The notes beneath the pieces were generated by a model. The model was not told the DNA's origin. It made no database searches and saw nothing but the letters and a program-made list of their open reading frames with translations. DNA of 64,000 bases from Microbacterium sp. GTDB taxonomy: Bacteria > Actinomycetota > Actinomycetes > Actinomycetales > Microbacteriaceae. The stretch spans positions 186,001 to 250,000 of the forward strand of contig PNMM01000002.1 in assembly GCA_013823625.1 (NCBI GenBank). The letters are read 5' to 3'. This document shows positions 57,566-64,000 of the stretch, piece after piece (positions within the stretch are counted from its first letter, which is position 1; every line of letters starts with the position of its first letter). The translations under genes were made by a program, and so were the position numbers.

Positions 57566-60141
57566 TCCTCGTCGGGCAGCATTCCGAGGTCGCGCAGCGC
57601 GGTGCGCAGCTCGTCTCGTGACGTGACGCCGAGCTTGCGGTAGACGGACTGCAGTTGGTTCTCGACGGTGCGTGCTGAGATTCCAAGCTGTTCGGCGATC
57701 TCCCGGGAGCGCAGGCGGATGGCCGCGGCCTGAGCCACCGAGAGCTCACGCGGGGTCAGCGCTGGGCCCTCGCGTCGCTGGAGCGAGGGGGCATCCACCC
57801 CGCCGGCGAGGCTGACGCCAACCGAGTGAATACGGCGGAGCACTGGCCCGCTCGCGGGCAAGGCCGACGCGAGCGCGAGCCCGTCGATCGCGGCGGGCAC
57901 CAGGCCGGCGCGCGCCAGACGCTGGGCTGCGGGGGCGACCCGGTCGGCCCGTCCGTCACGCAGGGCCCCGGCGAGCTCGCTCAACGCGAGGCACGGTTCG
58001 ACGTGCTCCGCCAGCCCCTCGCACAGCGTCTGCGAGAGGGCGGCGGTGCGCGCGACCTCGCCGAAACGCAGCGCGTTGGCGAGCGTTAGCGCGCCGAGAA
58101 AGCGGTAGCCAGAACCGACCGCGTCGCTCACCACTGCGATGATCGTGTTGGCAGCAGCGCTCAGGTCGCCCTCCGCGGCGAGCAGAAAGGCGCGGCACTC
58201 GGCGCGCTGCAGCACCGCGGCTCCGCTGACCGTGGCGTCGTCGAGCTCGGCAAGTTGGTCGCGGGCGAGGCCGACGGCTCCACGCTGCGCGTTGACGGTG
58301 GCCCGCAGCGCGAGCGCGAGCGACAGCAGCTCGCCACTGTCAGAACGGCGCAGCTGATCCACCGCCAGCTCGCTCAGCCGCAGCCCGTCGGCGAGGCGGC
58401 CCTCTTGCGTGCGCTGCGCCGCGAGCATGACCGTGACGAAGCCGACCTCGTCGCCGGCGGTGGCCCGAGCAGACTCGAGAAACGCGGCGGCGGGCTCGGC
58501 GGCTCCGGCTGAGCGCAGTTCAACGTATCGCTGCAGGCCAACCGCGATCGCGGCGTCAGAGGCGAGCGGTCCGGTGCCATCGACCGTCGTCAGTGGATGC
58601 ACGGCCGCTCGGGCAGCGGCCGGTTCGCCGCGCATCGACGCAGCCACGACCGCGGCGATGGAGGCACGGATGCCCGCCTCCCCCCGCTCGTCGCCGCCCA
58701 CGCCGCGCTCGGCCAGCACCCGCCAGCGCCACAGGTCAGCATCGAGGGCGACGGACACCTGGTCGCTCAGGGTGGCGCGCACCCGCTCCCCCTGCTCGAG
58801 TGCAGCGGTCGGATCCTGGCGTCGAAAGACCAAGTGCTCACCCCATCCGCTGGCGAGCGCGGCGCGCTCCCCCGGCTGGGTCGCGAGGGTCTCGGCGAGC
58901 GCAAACAAGCGGTCGGCCTCGTCGAGGTCGTCGGCGAGCGAGTGGTAGCCGGCCGCGGCGAGGTGCGCCGCGAAGGCGGTGGTGCGCCGGGCGGGCTCCC
59001 GAATCGAGGCATCCGCCAGCTCGGCGGCGAGGCGATGCTCCCCCGTGTTCGCGGCGAAAGAGGCAGCCCACACCAGTTCGTCGGCGGGCGTGCGGCGACC
59101 GCTACGGTGCTCCAGTTCGACGGCCGCGAAGCGCCGGGTCGGGTCGCCACTGGCCCGCAGCAGTCGCAGCGCCTCCACGACGGTGTCGTCGGCCCGGGTC
59201 GACGGGTCGAGCGCCTCGGCGACGAGCGGGTGCGCGATGGTCACCCGATCCGTTTCGGGCGCGGCCACGACAAGTCCCGCACGCAGAAGCTCAGCGACAA
59301 GCTCATCGCGACCTGGCGCTTCGGTCAGGCTCGACCGAGGCACCGGCTGCGTGAGCGCAACCACCCACAACAGTTGGCGCGCAGGCTCCGTGAGCGTCGC
59401 AAGCCGGGCGGCGAGGATCGCGGTGAGACCGCCCGCATCGGTCGCGCTCGTGATCTGGACGAAGTCGCCACGATGCAGCACCTCCCCAGCGGCGATCGCG
59501 GCGTCGACGATCACGCGCAGGTGCAAGGGGTTGCCCTCGGTCTGCCACGCGAGCAACTGCACGTCTTCCTCGCGCGCCGGCACCCGAAACCGCTCTTCGA
59601 GAATGCGCCCGACCTCGTCGGTGCTCAACCCGTCGAGGTGCTGGCGGCGCACCGAGCCCTCGCCGTCGAGCACCTGCAGAGCGGAGGGGAGCGTCTCGCC
59701 CGTTCGCGCGGTCGCAATGACGGCCACGCCGAATCCGCGCACCAAGCGGCGGATTACCTCGGCGGATGCTGGGTCGAGTCTCGGGGCGTCATCCACGATC
59801 AGCACGCGGCCCTCAGTCGCGCGTCCGAGCGCCGCGATGAGCTCGCTCAGGGCGGAGTCGTCACCGATGCCGAGACCGCTGAGCAGATCCTCGAATGCAC
59901 CGAGCGGCGTCGTCGCACGCTCGAGGTCGCCCGTGATCGTGACCGTGCGCCCCAGCCGCGCCGCGATCGCCGACGCCAGCGCCGACTTGCCGACTCCCGC
60001 GCCGCCCTCGATCAGCAGCAGGCACGCGGGGCGCTCGTGCATCGCGGCGAGCCCGGCGGCCACGTGCTCCTCGCGCGGTGCCATCGGCCAAGAGCGCTGG
60101 GTGTCTGTGCGTTGGGTGTCTGCGCGCACTTCCACCCCCAC
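57538..60141 (-). CDS. large STAND/LuxR-family regulator with AAA ATPase domain
   Basis: 867 residues. Walker A EGGAGVGKSA (about 45-54) and Walker B RVLIVDDAPRLD (about 112-123) are both intact, then a winged/helical NACHT-like part, a long TPR-like helical region (330-790), and a C-terminal LuxR HTH (LTPRELSVAQAAAIRLRSREIAEQLGISARTVENQLQSVYRKL, about 800-845). This is the MalT/STAND layout: ligand-triggered, ATP-dependent transcription activation. The GTG at 60141 is used; MAPREE at 60084 is an alternative. Target genes unknown. Confidence 0.9.
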   Translation of the reverse strand: MGVEVRADTQRTDTQRSWPMAPREEHVAAGLAAMHERPACLLLIEGGAGVGKSALASAIAARLGRTVTITGDLERATTPLGAFEDLLSGLGIGDDSALSELIAALGRATEGRVLIVDDAPRLDPASAEVIRRLVRGFGVAVIATARTGETLPSALQVLDGEGSVRRQHLDGLSTDEVGRILEERFRVPAREEDVQLLAWQTEGNPLHLRVIVDAAIAAGEVLHRGDFVQITSATDAGGLTAILAARLATLTEPARQLLWVVALTQPVPRSSLTEAPGRDELVAELLRAGLVVAAPETDRVTIAHPLVAEALDPSTRADDTVVEALRLLRASGDPTRRFAAVELEHRSGRRTPADELVWAASFAANTGEHRLAAELADASIREPARRTTAFAAHLAAAGYHSLADDLDEADRLFALAETLATQPGERAALASGWGEHLVFRRQDPTAALEQGERVRATLSDQVSVALDADLWRWRVLAERGVGGDERGEAGIRASIAAVVAASMRGEPAAARAAVHPLTTVDGTGPLASDAAIAVGLQRYVELRSAGAAEPAAAFLESARATAGDEVGFVTVMLAAQRTQEGRLADGLRLSELAVDQLRRSDSGELLSLALALRATVNAQRGAVGLARDQLAELDDATVSGAAVLQRAECRAFLLAAEGDLSAAANTIIAVVSDAVGSGYRFLGALTLANALRFGEVARTAALSQTLCEGLAEHVEPCLALSELAGALRDGRADRVAPAAQRLARAGLVPAAIDGLALASALPASGPVLRRIHSVGVSLAGGVDAPSLQRREGPALTPRELSVAQAAAIRLRSREIAEQLGISARTVENQLQSVYRKLGVTSRDELRTALRDLGMLPDEDQPLAGDTP

Positions 60142-60201
60142 CTGATTCCTGCCGGCCGCCGCGAGTTTCTGTCATCAGCGTAACCGGGCGCGGCCCAGCC
60201 G

Positions 60202-60221
60202 CAGCGCCGCCCGCGCGCGCC
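60202..60221. repeat. dispersed repeat, copy 3 (partial)
   Basis: CAGCGCCGCCCGCGCGCGCC, the same 20 bases as at 56883-56902 and 61763-61782. The bases next to it on the right (cgactac) also match copy 1 (cactac). It lies between the LuxR start and the stop of the membrane protein at 60224. Confidence 0.5.
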
Positions 60222-60223
60222 GA

Positions 60224-61039
60224 CTACTCCTGCGACAACTGCCACGCCATGTCGAGTTGGGAGAACTCCGACTCGTAACACAACTGGTCGTCGAAGCCCG
60301 AGACCGTGTCGATGGAGTAGTCAATGACGTCGGCCTCGCGATCGATCACAGCGACTGTCCACCCGCTCTCGGCCATGCAGGCGATGAAGCGATCGAGGCC
60401 AGCGACGTACTCCTCGCGCGTGACCACTCCGTCTGCGAGGGCATCAACCTGGGCTTCAGAAGGCTCCACGGGTGCAGCGGCCACGGCCCACGACACCCAG
60501 ATCACGTAACGGTCGAGCGAGGCTCCTCGAACTGTGATCGACTGCGGCCCAGCATCCGTCAGCTCGTACACCATGCTGTAATCGCCCATCGCTGAGCCTT
60601 CGATGACGCGCTCACTGTCGCACTCGATCCAGCCATCGAGACGTTCATCAAAGAAGACATCGAACCGACCGAGATCGAGACACGCGACGCGCAGCGCAAT
60701 CGCCGTTGCCCCTTCTGGGCGAGGCCCCAACTGCACGTTCGTCTCACCCGTGCCGGTGATCACGAGCGGAACACCGATGAACTCGGTGCGCGGGTCGCCG
60801 ATGAACTGAATGACGTCCATCGAGAGGTCGACGCTCGTTGGCGGCGTCAGCACGCCGGTAGCCGCGACGGCTCCCCCGGTCGTCGCCCCAGCGAGAGCGA
60901 ACGCGAGCACAGCAGCGACCGCGACCCGACCGGAGTGCGCAAGGGGTCGCGGAGGACGAGTCTCGGCAACGTGCGTGACGAGCTCCGCCCGCAGGGCGTC
61001 TGAGCGAGAAGTCGTGCCAGTGTTCAGTTCAGGCGTCAT
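60224..61039 (-). CDS. membrane protein partner of ECF sigma factor (putative anti-sigma)
   Basis: 271 residues. A cytoplasmic start (1-33), one TM helix (about 34-57, VAVAAVLAFALAGATTGGAVA), then an extracytoplasmic domain with VQLGPRPEGATAIALRVACLD and a Cys-containing C-terminal part (GLDRFIACMAESGWT, DQLCYESEF). The N-terminus lacks a zinc anti-sigma motif, so the assignment rests on gene order and topology. The start at 61039 lies 11 bases inside the sigma gene. It resembles secreted-domain anti-sigma factors that sense the envelope. Confidence 0.65.
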   Translation of the reverse strand: MTPELNTGTTSRSDALRAELVTHVAETRPPRPLAHSGRVAVAAVLAFALAGATTGGAVAATGVLTPPTSVDLSMDVIQFIGDPRTEFIGVPLVITGTGETNVQLGPRPEGATAIALRVACLDLGRFDVFFDERLDGWIECDSERVIEGSAMGDYSMVYELTDAGPQSITVRGASLDRYVIWVSWAVAAAPVEPSEAQVDALADGVVTREEYVAGLDRFIACMAESGWTVAVIDREADVIDYSIDTVSGFDDQLCYESEFSQLDMAWQLSQE

Positions 61040-61619
61040 GGGCTGCTTCATCCAATCGAGCGAGCGGTTCGAGAGGCGGATTGATGCGGGCTGCAAGGCG
61101 GCGCTTGGCCCGAGAGAGTCGAGACTTCACAGTCCCGACTGGCAGATCGAGCACGACTGCGGCCTCGCGGTCGGTGAGTCCTTCGATCACACAGAGCGTG
61201 ATGACCTGGCGGTCGGAGACGGGCAGGTCGCGCAAGGCCGCACTAGCTGACCCGTCATCCATCGCATCCGCGTGATCACGGGTGTGGGTGTCGGCCGGCA
61301 GCCGCGCGAGCAGGGCTCGATAGCGCCGAGCTCCGCGGGTGAGATTCTGCGCAACCTTCGTGGCCGTGACGAGCAACCAGGGCAACAGCGAGTCGTCGAC
61401 GAGGCGGGCGTGCTCCCGCCGCCGCCAGGCCTCCATGAAGGTGATCGCCACGGCGTCGTCGGCGTCTGCCACCACCGGAACAAGGCGCAACACGTGTCGA
61501 TACACCCGATCGCGATGGCGGTCGAAGATGCGCCCGAACGCCTCCCCTTCGCCGTCTTGCGCCCGCAGCCAGTCGCCGCGATCGCGATCGCCGACGGCAT
61601 CCGCGGAGGTCTCACCCAT
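61029..61619 (-). CDS. ECF RNA polymerase sigma factor
   Basis: 196 residues. Region 2 has EAFGRIFDRHRDRVYRHVLRL and DAVAITFMEAW. Region 4 has LPVSDRQVITLCVIEGLTDREAAVVLDLPVGTVKSRLSRAKRRL. The linker carries acidic residues. The start ATG at 61619 is preceded at seven bases by GACACT and, 16 bases further, by GGAAC, which is the -35 class used by ECF sigma factors; the gene may regulate itself. The downstream membrane protein overlaps by 11 bases. Confidence 0.88.
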   Translation of the reverse strand: MGETSADAVGDRDRGDWLRAQDGEGEAFGRIFDRHRDRVYRHVLRLVPVVADADDAVAITFMEAWRRREHARLVDDSLLPWLLVTATKVAQNLTRGARRYRALLARLPADTHTRDHADAMDDGSASAALRDLPVSDRQVITLCVIEGLTDREAAVVLDLPVGTVKSRLSRAKRRLAARINPPLEPLARLDEAAHDA

Positions 61620-61626
61620 ACCCTGT

Positions 61627-61653
61627 AGTGTCCGGCATCGTCGTTCTAGTTCC
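61627..61653 (-). promoter_or_regulatory. candidate ECF-type promoter
   Basis: GGAAC at 61653-61649, a 16-base spacer, GACACT at 61632-61627, and seven bases to the ATG. The -35 matches the GGAAC class; the -10 is not a CGTC/GTT type, so recognition is uncertain. Confidence 0.35.
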
Positions 61654-61747
61654 CGATACGCCAAAGTCTGCGGCGTCGCGTCGACATCGAGCGCTCTCGT
61701 CGCTGCTCGGCCGGCACCTCACCGCGGCTGTCAGTCGCGAGCGTGAA

Positions 61748-61790
61748 CCATGGATGCGCGCTCAGCGCCGCCCGCGCGCGCCCATCACCG
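61748..61790. repeat. dispersed repeat, copy 2
   Basis: Identical to 56868-56904 over the first 37 bases. It covers the stop codon region of the Ser-Gly repeat protein gene. Confidence 0.6.
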
Positions 61791-62025
61791 AGCGGCTCCC
61801 GCGAAACGCCATGATCGACACCACCGACACGGCCGACAGCACCGCCGCGAAACTCAGAAACGACCCGATCGACAGCACCGAGAACGCCGACCCAATCGAG
61901 CCGATCGACCCCACCGACCCCACGCTGCCCACCGACAGCACCGACCCCGAGCTGCCCACCGACAACACCGAATTGCGCGAACGGATGCTCAGCAGCGACC
62001 CACTCGACCCACGACGTTTCGGCAT
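61762..62025 (-). CDS. small Ser-Gly/Val-Ile repeat protein
   Basis: 87 residues. After a basic start (MPKRRG) come tandem SVLSVGS, SVGSVGSIGSIGS and similar triplet-based units (about 10-55), then a hydrophobic helix (AVLSAVSVVSIMAF) and a basic end MGARGRR. Ser-Val/Ile-Gly triplets repeat every six bases. Proteins of this kind occur in many actinobacteria with no known function; repeats of SxGS may form a beta-solenoid. TACTCT lies six bases before the ATG (leaderless). A deleted relative lies at 56882-56926. Confidence 0.65.
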   Translation of the reverse strand: MPKRRGSSGSLLSIRSRNSVLSVGSSGSVLSVGSVGSVGSIGSIGSAFSVLSIGSFLSFAAVLSAVSVVSIMAFRGSRSVMGARGRR

Positions 62026-62031
62026 GGGTTC

Positions 62032-62037
62032 AGAGTA
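62032..62037 (-). promoter_or_regulatory. -10 element, leaderless start of Ser-Gly repeat gene
   Basis: TACTCT, six bases, then the ATG at 62025. The deleted copy carries TACGCT at the same distance. Confidence 0.45.
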
Positions 62038-62807
62038 GTTGCGCCGCAAAGCCAAAGCCAGGATGCACAAGGCTTCTCACAAGTGTTTTTCGTTCTCGAT
62101 AGACGATTTGCAAGCTGACTCCGCCTGAGGTCCTCACCTACAGCTCAGCGGCGTGCGCAGGCCAAGGTTTGAGCTTCGAAACGACTGTGTGGGCCTTCCC
62201 TTGAATCGGGAGCGAGTTCTTGCCTCCGTTATCCCAGGCTGAACACCCGAAGCGGCTCACGGGTGCTCGAAGTCGCACATTGCTGTATCGCGTGGATGCT
62301 TGTCACTCGACGCGCTATTGTCCGCCAAGTTCGACCGAAGCTAATGTCGTCGTGTTGGCCGCACAACGCAAAACCCGACTGCTTGTGCGGCCTAGCAATC
62401 TGACTTCCGCGATTTGCGGGCCAATCTGAGACTGACAAGATCGAGTCGGGGAAGGGTACGGCAAAGGTGGCCGCGCGTAGAGGCACAGACACCCTTGACC
62501 TAGGGTCTCTGTTGAGAATCAAAGAGTTGCTTGTGCCCTGACGATCCGAAGGATTGCTAGTCCAGGCGTTGAGTTGCTCTTGGCAGAGTCCGGACGCTGA
62601 CTCACTACAAATGAATGTCTTTTGGCGTTCGGGAACGCGGGACCCCTCTACGGTTCTCGAAGTACTTGTCCAGTTGAGCGCCTGGACTAGTTGCAAAGCT
62701 TGTGACTACTCAACTGTTCGAACTAGTTCTCACTTAGGAGCGAATACAGCTTGAGCGAGCGATCATTCAAAGGCTTGTTGGTACATCGCACCCGGATGGC
62801 GCGATAA
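62038..62807. other. low-GC gene-poor stretch
   Basis: About 770 bases of visibly lower GC with no frame showing coding bias. The few long frames (for example 62229-62696 on the minus strand) have random-looking composition. It contains the inverted repeat at 62557-62690. Together with the following genes it looks like acquired DNA. No transposase, tRNA-like sequence or attachment site was recognised. Confidence 0.5.
62557..62690. repeat. 12-bp inverted repeat
   Basis: CTAGTCCAGGCG at 62557-62568 is repeated inverted as CGCCTGGACTAG at 62679-62690, enclosing 110 bases. The arms begin beside TTGC on both sides. It could be the ends of a small non-autonomous element or a protein-binding pair; no duplication of flanking bases was seen. 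Confidence 0.4.
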
Positions 62808-63590
62808 GTGTCCTTCACGATCGGTGGTTGGAACATCGGCGGAGCGGTCTTGGGCGCATCTCACCAGACCGGTAAACGCCCAAATCTCGACTACTACGAG
62901 CAACTCCTCGACTCCCGAAAAGCGGAAGTCATCTGCCTCCAGGAGGCTCATTCATACCCAGATGGTCGGAGAAGCCAAGTCGAGGAGCTTGCCGTGCGCC
63001 TTGGTTATGGGTTTCACGTCGCAGCTCCCCTCAGTCCTTCCCACATCGACCCGGAGGCGGCGCTTTCACTCGGCATAATCTCACGTCACCCGATACGGTC
63101 GAGTTCCCTGACTATGCTCCCCAACCCGAACCTTCAAACGAGGCTTAACACCGGCGCGCTGTGGCGAATGCACAACAAGGGGCTTCTAACCGCAAGCATC
63201 GCAGTTGACGGCGAGGACTTGATGGTCACTAGCGGTCATGTCTTTCCGTTTCACCGCTTTGGCGCAAGCGCCCAATCGGCGGAATTCTCTCGGGTCTTTG
63301 ATGACGTCTCGTCACACCTGATGAGGTCGATGAGGCTGGGCAGAAGTGTGGTCAGCATCGATCTGAACGATCCGAATGCTACCAACCTGCTCGCGAGCAG
63401 TATCGGTCGAAACCGGTTTCAGGTTGCACCAAGTGATCACGCGACCACAAGGAAAGGGCGAAAGCAGGACTTCTTGCTCTACAGCGCGGACCTTCGCCTA
63501 CTCGATGTCACAATCTTGCCCACCGAGTCAGATCACGCCTACTGCGAGATGTCCGTGGAGAGCAACTCTGAGAAAACTAGAAATCCTTGA
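62808..63590 (+). CDS. endonuclease/exonuclease/phosphatase-family protein
   Basis: 260 residues, GTG start. The EEP fold motifs are in order: GGWNIGG (6-12), CLQEAHS with Gln45-Glu46, the DLMVTSGHVFPFHRF histidine, VVSIDLNDPNATN with the DxN pair, and ESDHAYC with Asp242-His243. These are the metal and catalytic residues of DNase I-like enzymes, so activity is likely, but the substrate (DNA, RNA, lipid or sugar phosphate) cannot be told. There is no signal peptide. GC content and codon use differ from the core genes, consistent with horizontal transfer. Confidence 0.85.
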   Translation: MSFTIGGWNIGGAVLGASHQTGKRPNLDYYEQLLDSRKAEVICLQEAHSYPDGRRSQVEELAVRLGYGFHVAAPLSPSHIDPEAALSLGIISRHPIRSSSLTMLPNPNLQTRLNTGALWRMHNKGLLTASIAVDGEDLMVTSGHVFPFHRFGASAQSAEFSRVFDDVSSHLMRSMRLGRSVVSIDLNDPNATNLLASSIGRNRFQVAPSDHATTRKGRKQDFLLYSADLRLLDVTILPTESDHAYCEMSVESNSEKTRNP

Positions 63591-63712
63591 CTCAAGGGAT
63601 CTGGTTGGCCATAGTAGGCGAACAAGCCTTGTAACTCGTAGCCGCACCCTGCCACAAGACCACGACGCTCCCAAGATACAAGTCAATCACGCACACACCC
63701 GGAGGACAGTTC

Positions 63713-64000
63713 ATGACCAAATCCGCGCTCGTAACCGGCGGCACGTCTGGCATAGGCCGCGCAACAGCGCGTGCCCTTCATGAAGCAGGATTTGACGTGA
63801 CCATCACGTTTAGGTCGAACGAGGATCAAGCCAAGTCTCTCTTGAATGAAGGGGAGGTCGCCTCTATCGTTCGCCTTGATCTATCGGATCCGCAGAGTGT
63901 TGATGCTTGGGTTCAGGGGCAAGAGGGCTCTGCTCTTGACGTAGACGTGCTCGTGATCAATGCGGGTGAGATTCTTCGCCCGAGTAACTGGCGTGAAATG
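63713..64000 (+). CDS. short-chain dehydrogenase/reductase, N-terminal part (truncated by window end)
   Basis: 96 codons reach the window edge. The nucleotide-binding TGGTSGIG (residues 8-15) and the INAGEIL (about 84-90) strand are the classical SDR TGxxxGxG and NxAG motifs. A GGAGGA ribosome binding site lies 6 bases before the ATG. The catalytic Ser-Tyr-Lys lies beyond the edge. Codon use is less GC-biased than in the core genes, like the EEP gene upstream. Confidence 0.85.
   Translation, partial: MTKSALVTGGTSGIGRATARALHEAGFDVTITFRSNEDQAKSLLNEGEVASIVRLDLSDPQSVDAWVQGQEGSALDVDVLVINAGEILRPSNWREM

Noticed and set aside
58597-60183. Plus-strand frame of 528 codons opposite the STAND regulator
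   Set aside because: Antisense to a regulator with intact Walker and LuxR motifs; composition is typical of a shadow.
62229-62696. 155-codon minus-strand frame in the low-GC stretch
   Set aside because: No start signal, no codon bias and random-looking residues; not supported as a gene.
1-64000. CRISPR arrays, transposases, integrases, rRNA, further tRNA genes, riboswitches, replication origin
   Set aside because: No regularly spaced repeats, transposase motifs or conserved RNA cores were seen. The absence of riboswitches is not firm, since no covariance search could be run.

Overview
The window is chromosomal DNA of a high-GC actinobacterium, most likely a member of the Microbacteriaceae. 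The grounds are strong GC bias at third codon positions, frequent GTG starts, the order galU / 5-FTHF cyclo-ligase / fmdB / mscL with rimJ beside galU (the mycobacterial Rv0985c-Rv0996 neighbourhood), an encoded-CCA tRNA-Ala(CGC), and many starts that look leaderless (an nAnnnT hexamer 6-7 bases before ATG or GTG). No phage, insertion sequence, CRISPR array, rRNA or replication origin was seen. The ends are open: a DUF4386 gene is cut at the left edge and an SDR oxidoreductase at the right.

Layout: 0-5.7 kb is housekeeping (tRNA-Ala, GlpR-like membrane protein, RimJ, GalU, 5-FTHF cyclo-ligase, FmdB, MscL, ACT protein). 5.7-13.9 kb has a 1248-residue DUF4011-type helicase homologue that has lost its ATPase residues, a membrane coiled-coil protein, a NarL/LuxR two-component pair and RlmA-type rRNA methyltransferase. 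14-18.9 kb has an EamA transporter and a coupled operon of an amino-acid dehydrogenase and a ThDP 2-oxoacid decarboxylase, divergent from an Lrp/AsnC regulator. 18.9-27.4 kb has a four-gene overlapping operon (agmatine deiminase, amidase, tryptophan 2,3-dioxygenase, amidohydrolase), then a divergent MFS transporter and GH3 beta-glucosidase. 27.5-33.3 kb is a complete polyamine-type ABC importer (potA-D) divergent from a GntR regulator and a Cache-domain protein, with a candidate operator between them.

33.3-44.5 kb holds an SbtA-like permease with its divergent winged-helix regulator, an SdsA-type alkylsulfatase, small conserved proteins, an ECF sigma factor with a membrane partner, DoxX, PadR, an ABC1 (UbiB-like) kinase and YciI. 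44.5-47.5 kb is an adaptor / ATPase / FtsX-permease tripartite transporter. 47.5-57 kb is more accessory: a BrnT/BrnA-like toxin-antitoxin pair, a DUF2207 protein, an ECF42 sigma factor with its DGPF protein, a nucleotidyltransferase/XRE pair with a palindromic operator, and several unrecognised membrane proteins. 57-62 kb has a lipoprotein, a large STAND/LuxR regulator, an ECF sigma factor with a membrane partner, and a Ser-Gly repeat protein that has a deleted relative 5 kb away. From about 62.0 kb base composition drops and the DNA looks acquired: 780 bases with no convincing gene, an EEP-fold nuclease/phosphatase, and the start of an SDR gene.

The strongest functional groupings are nitrogen catabolism (tryptophan, agmatine/polyamines, branched or aromatic amino acids), plant-type or environmental substrates (beta-glucosides, alkyl sulfates) and several independent regulator/target pairs whose divergent promoters carry visible palindromes.
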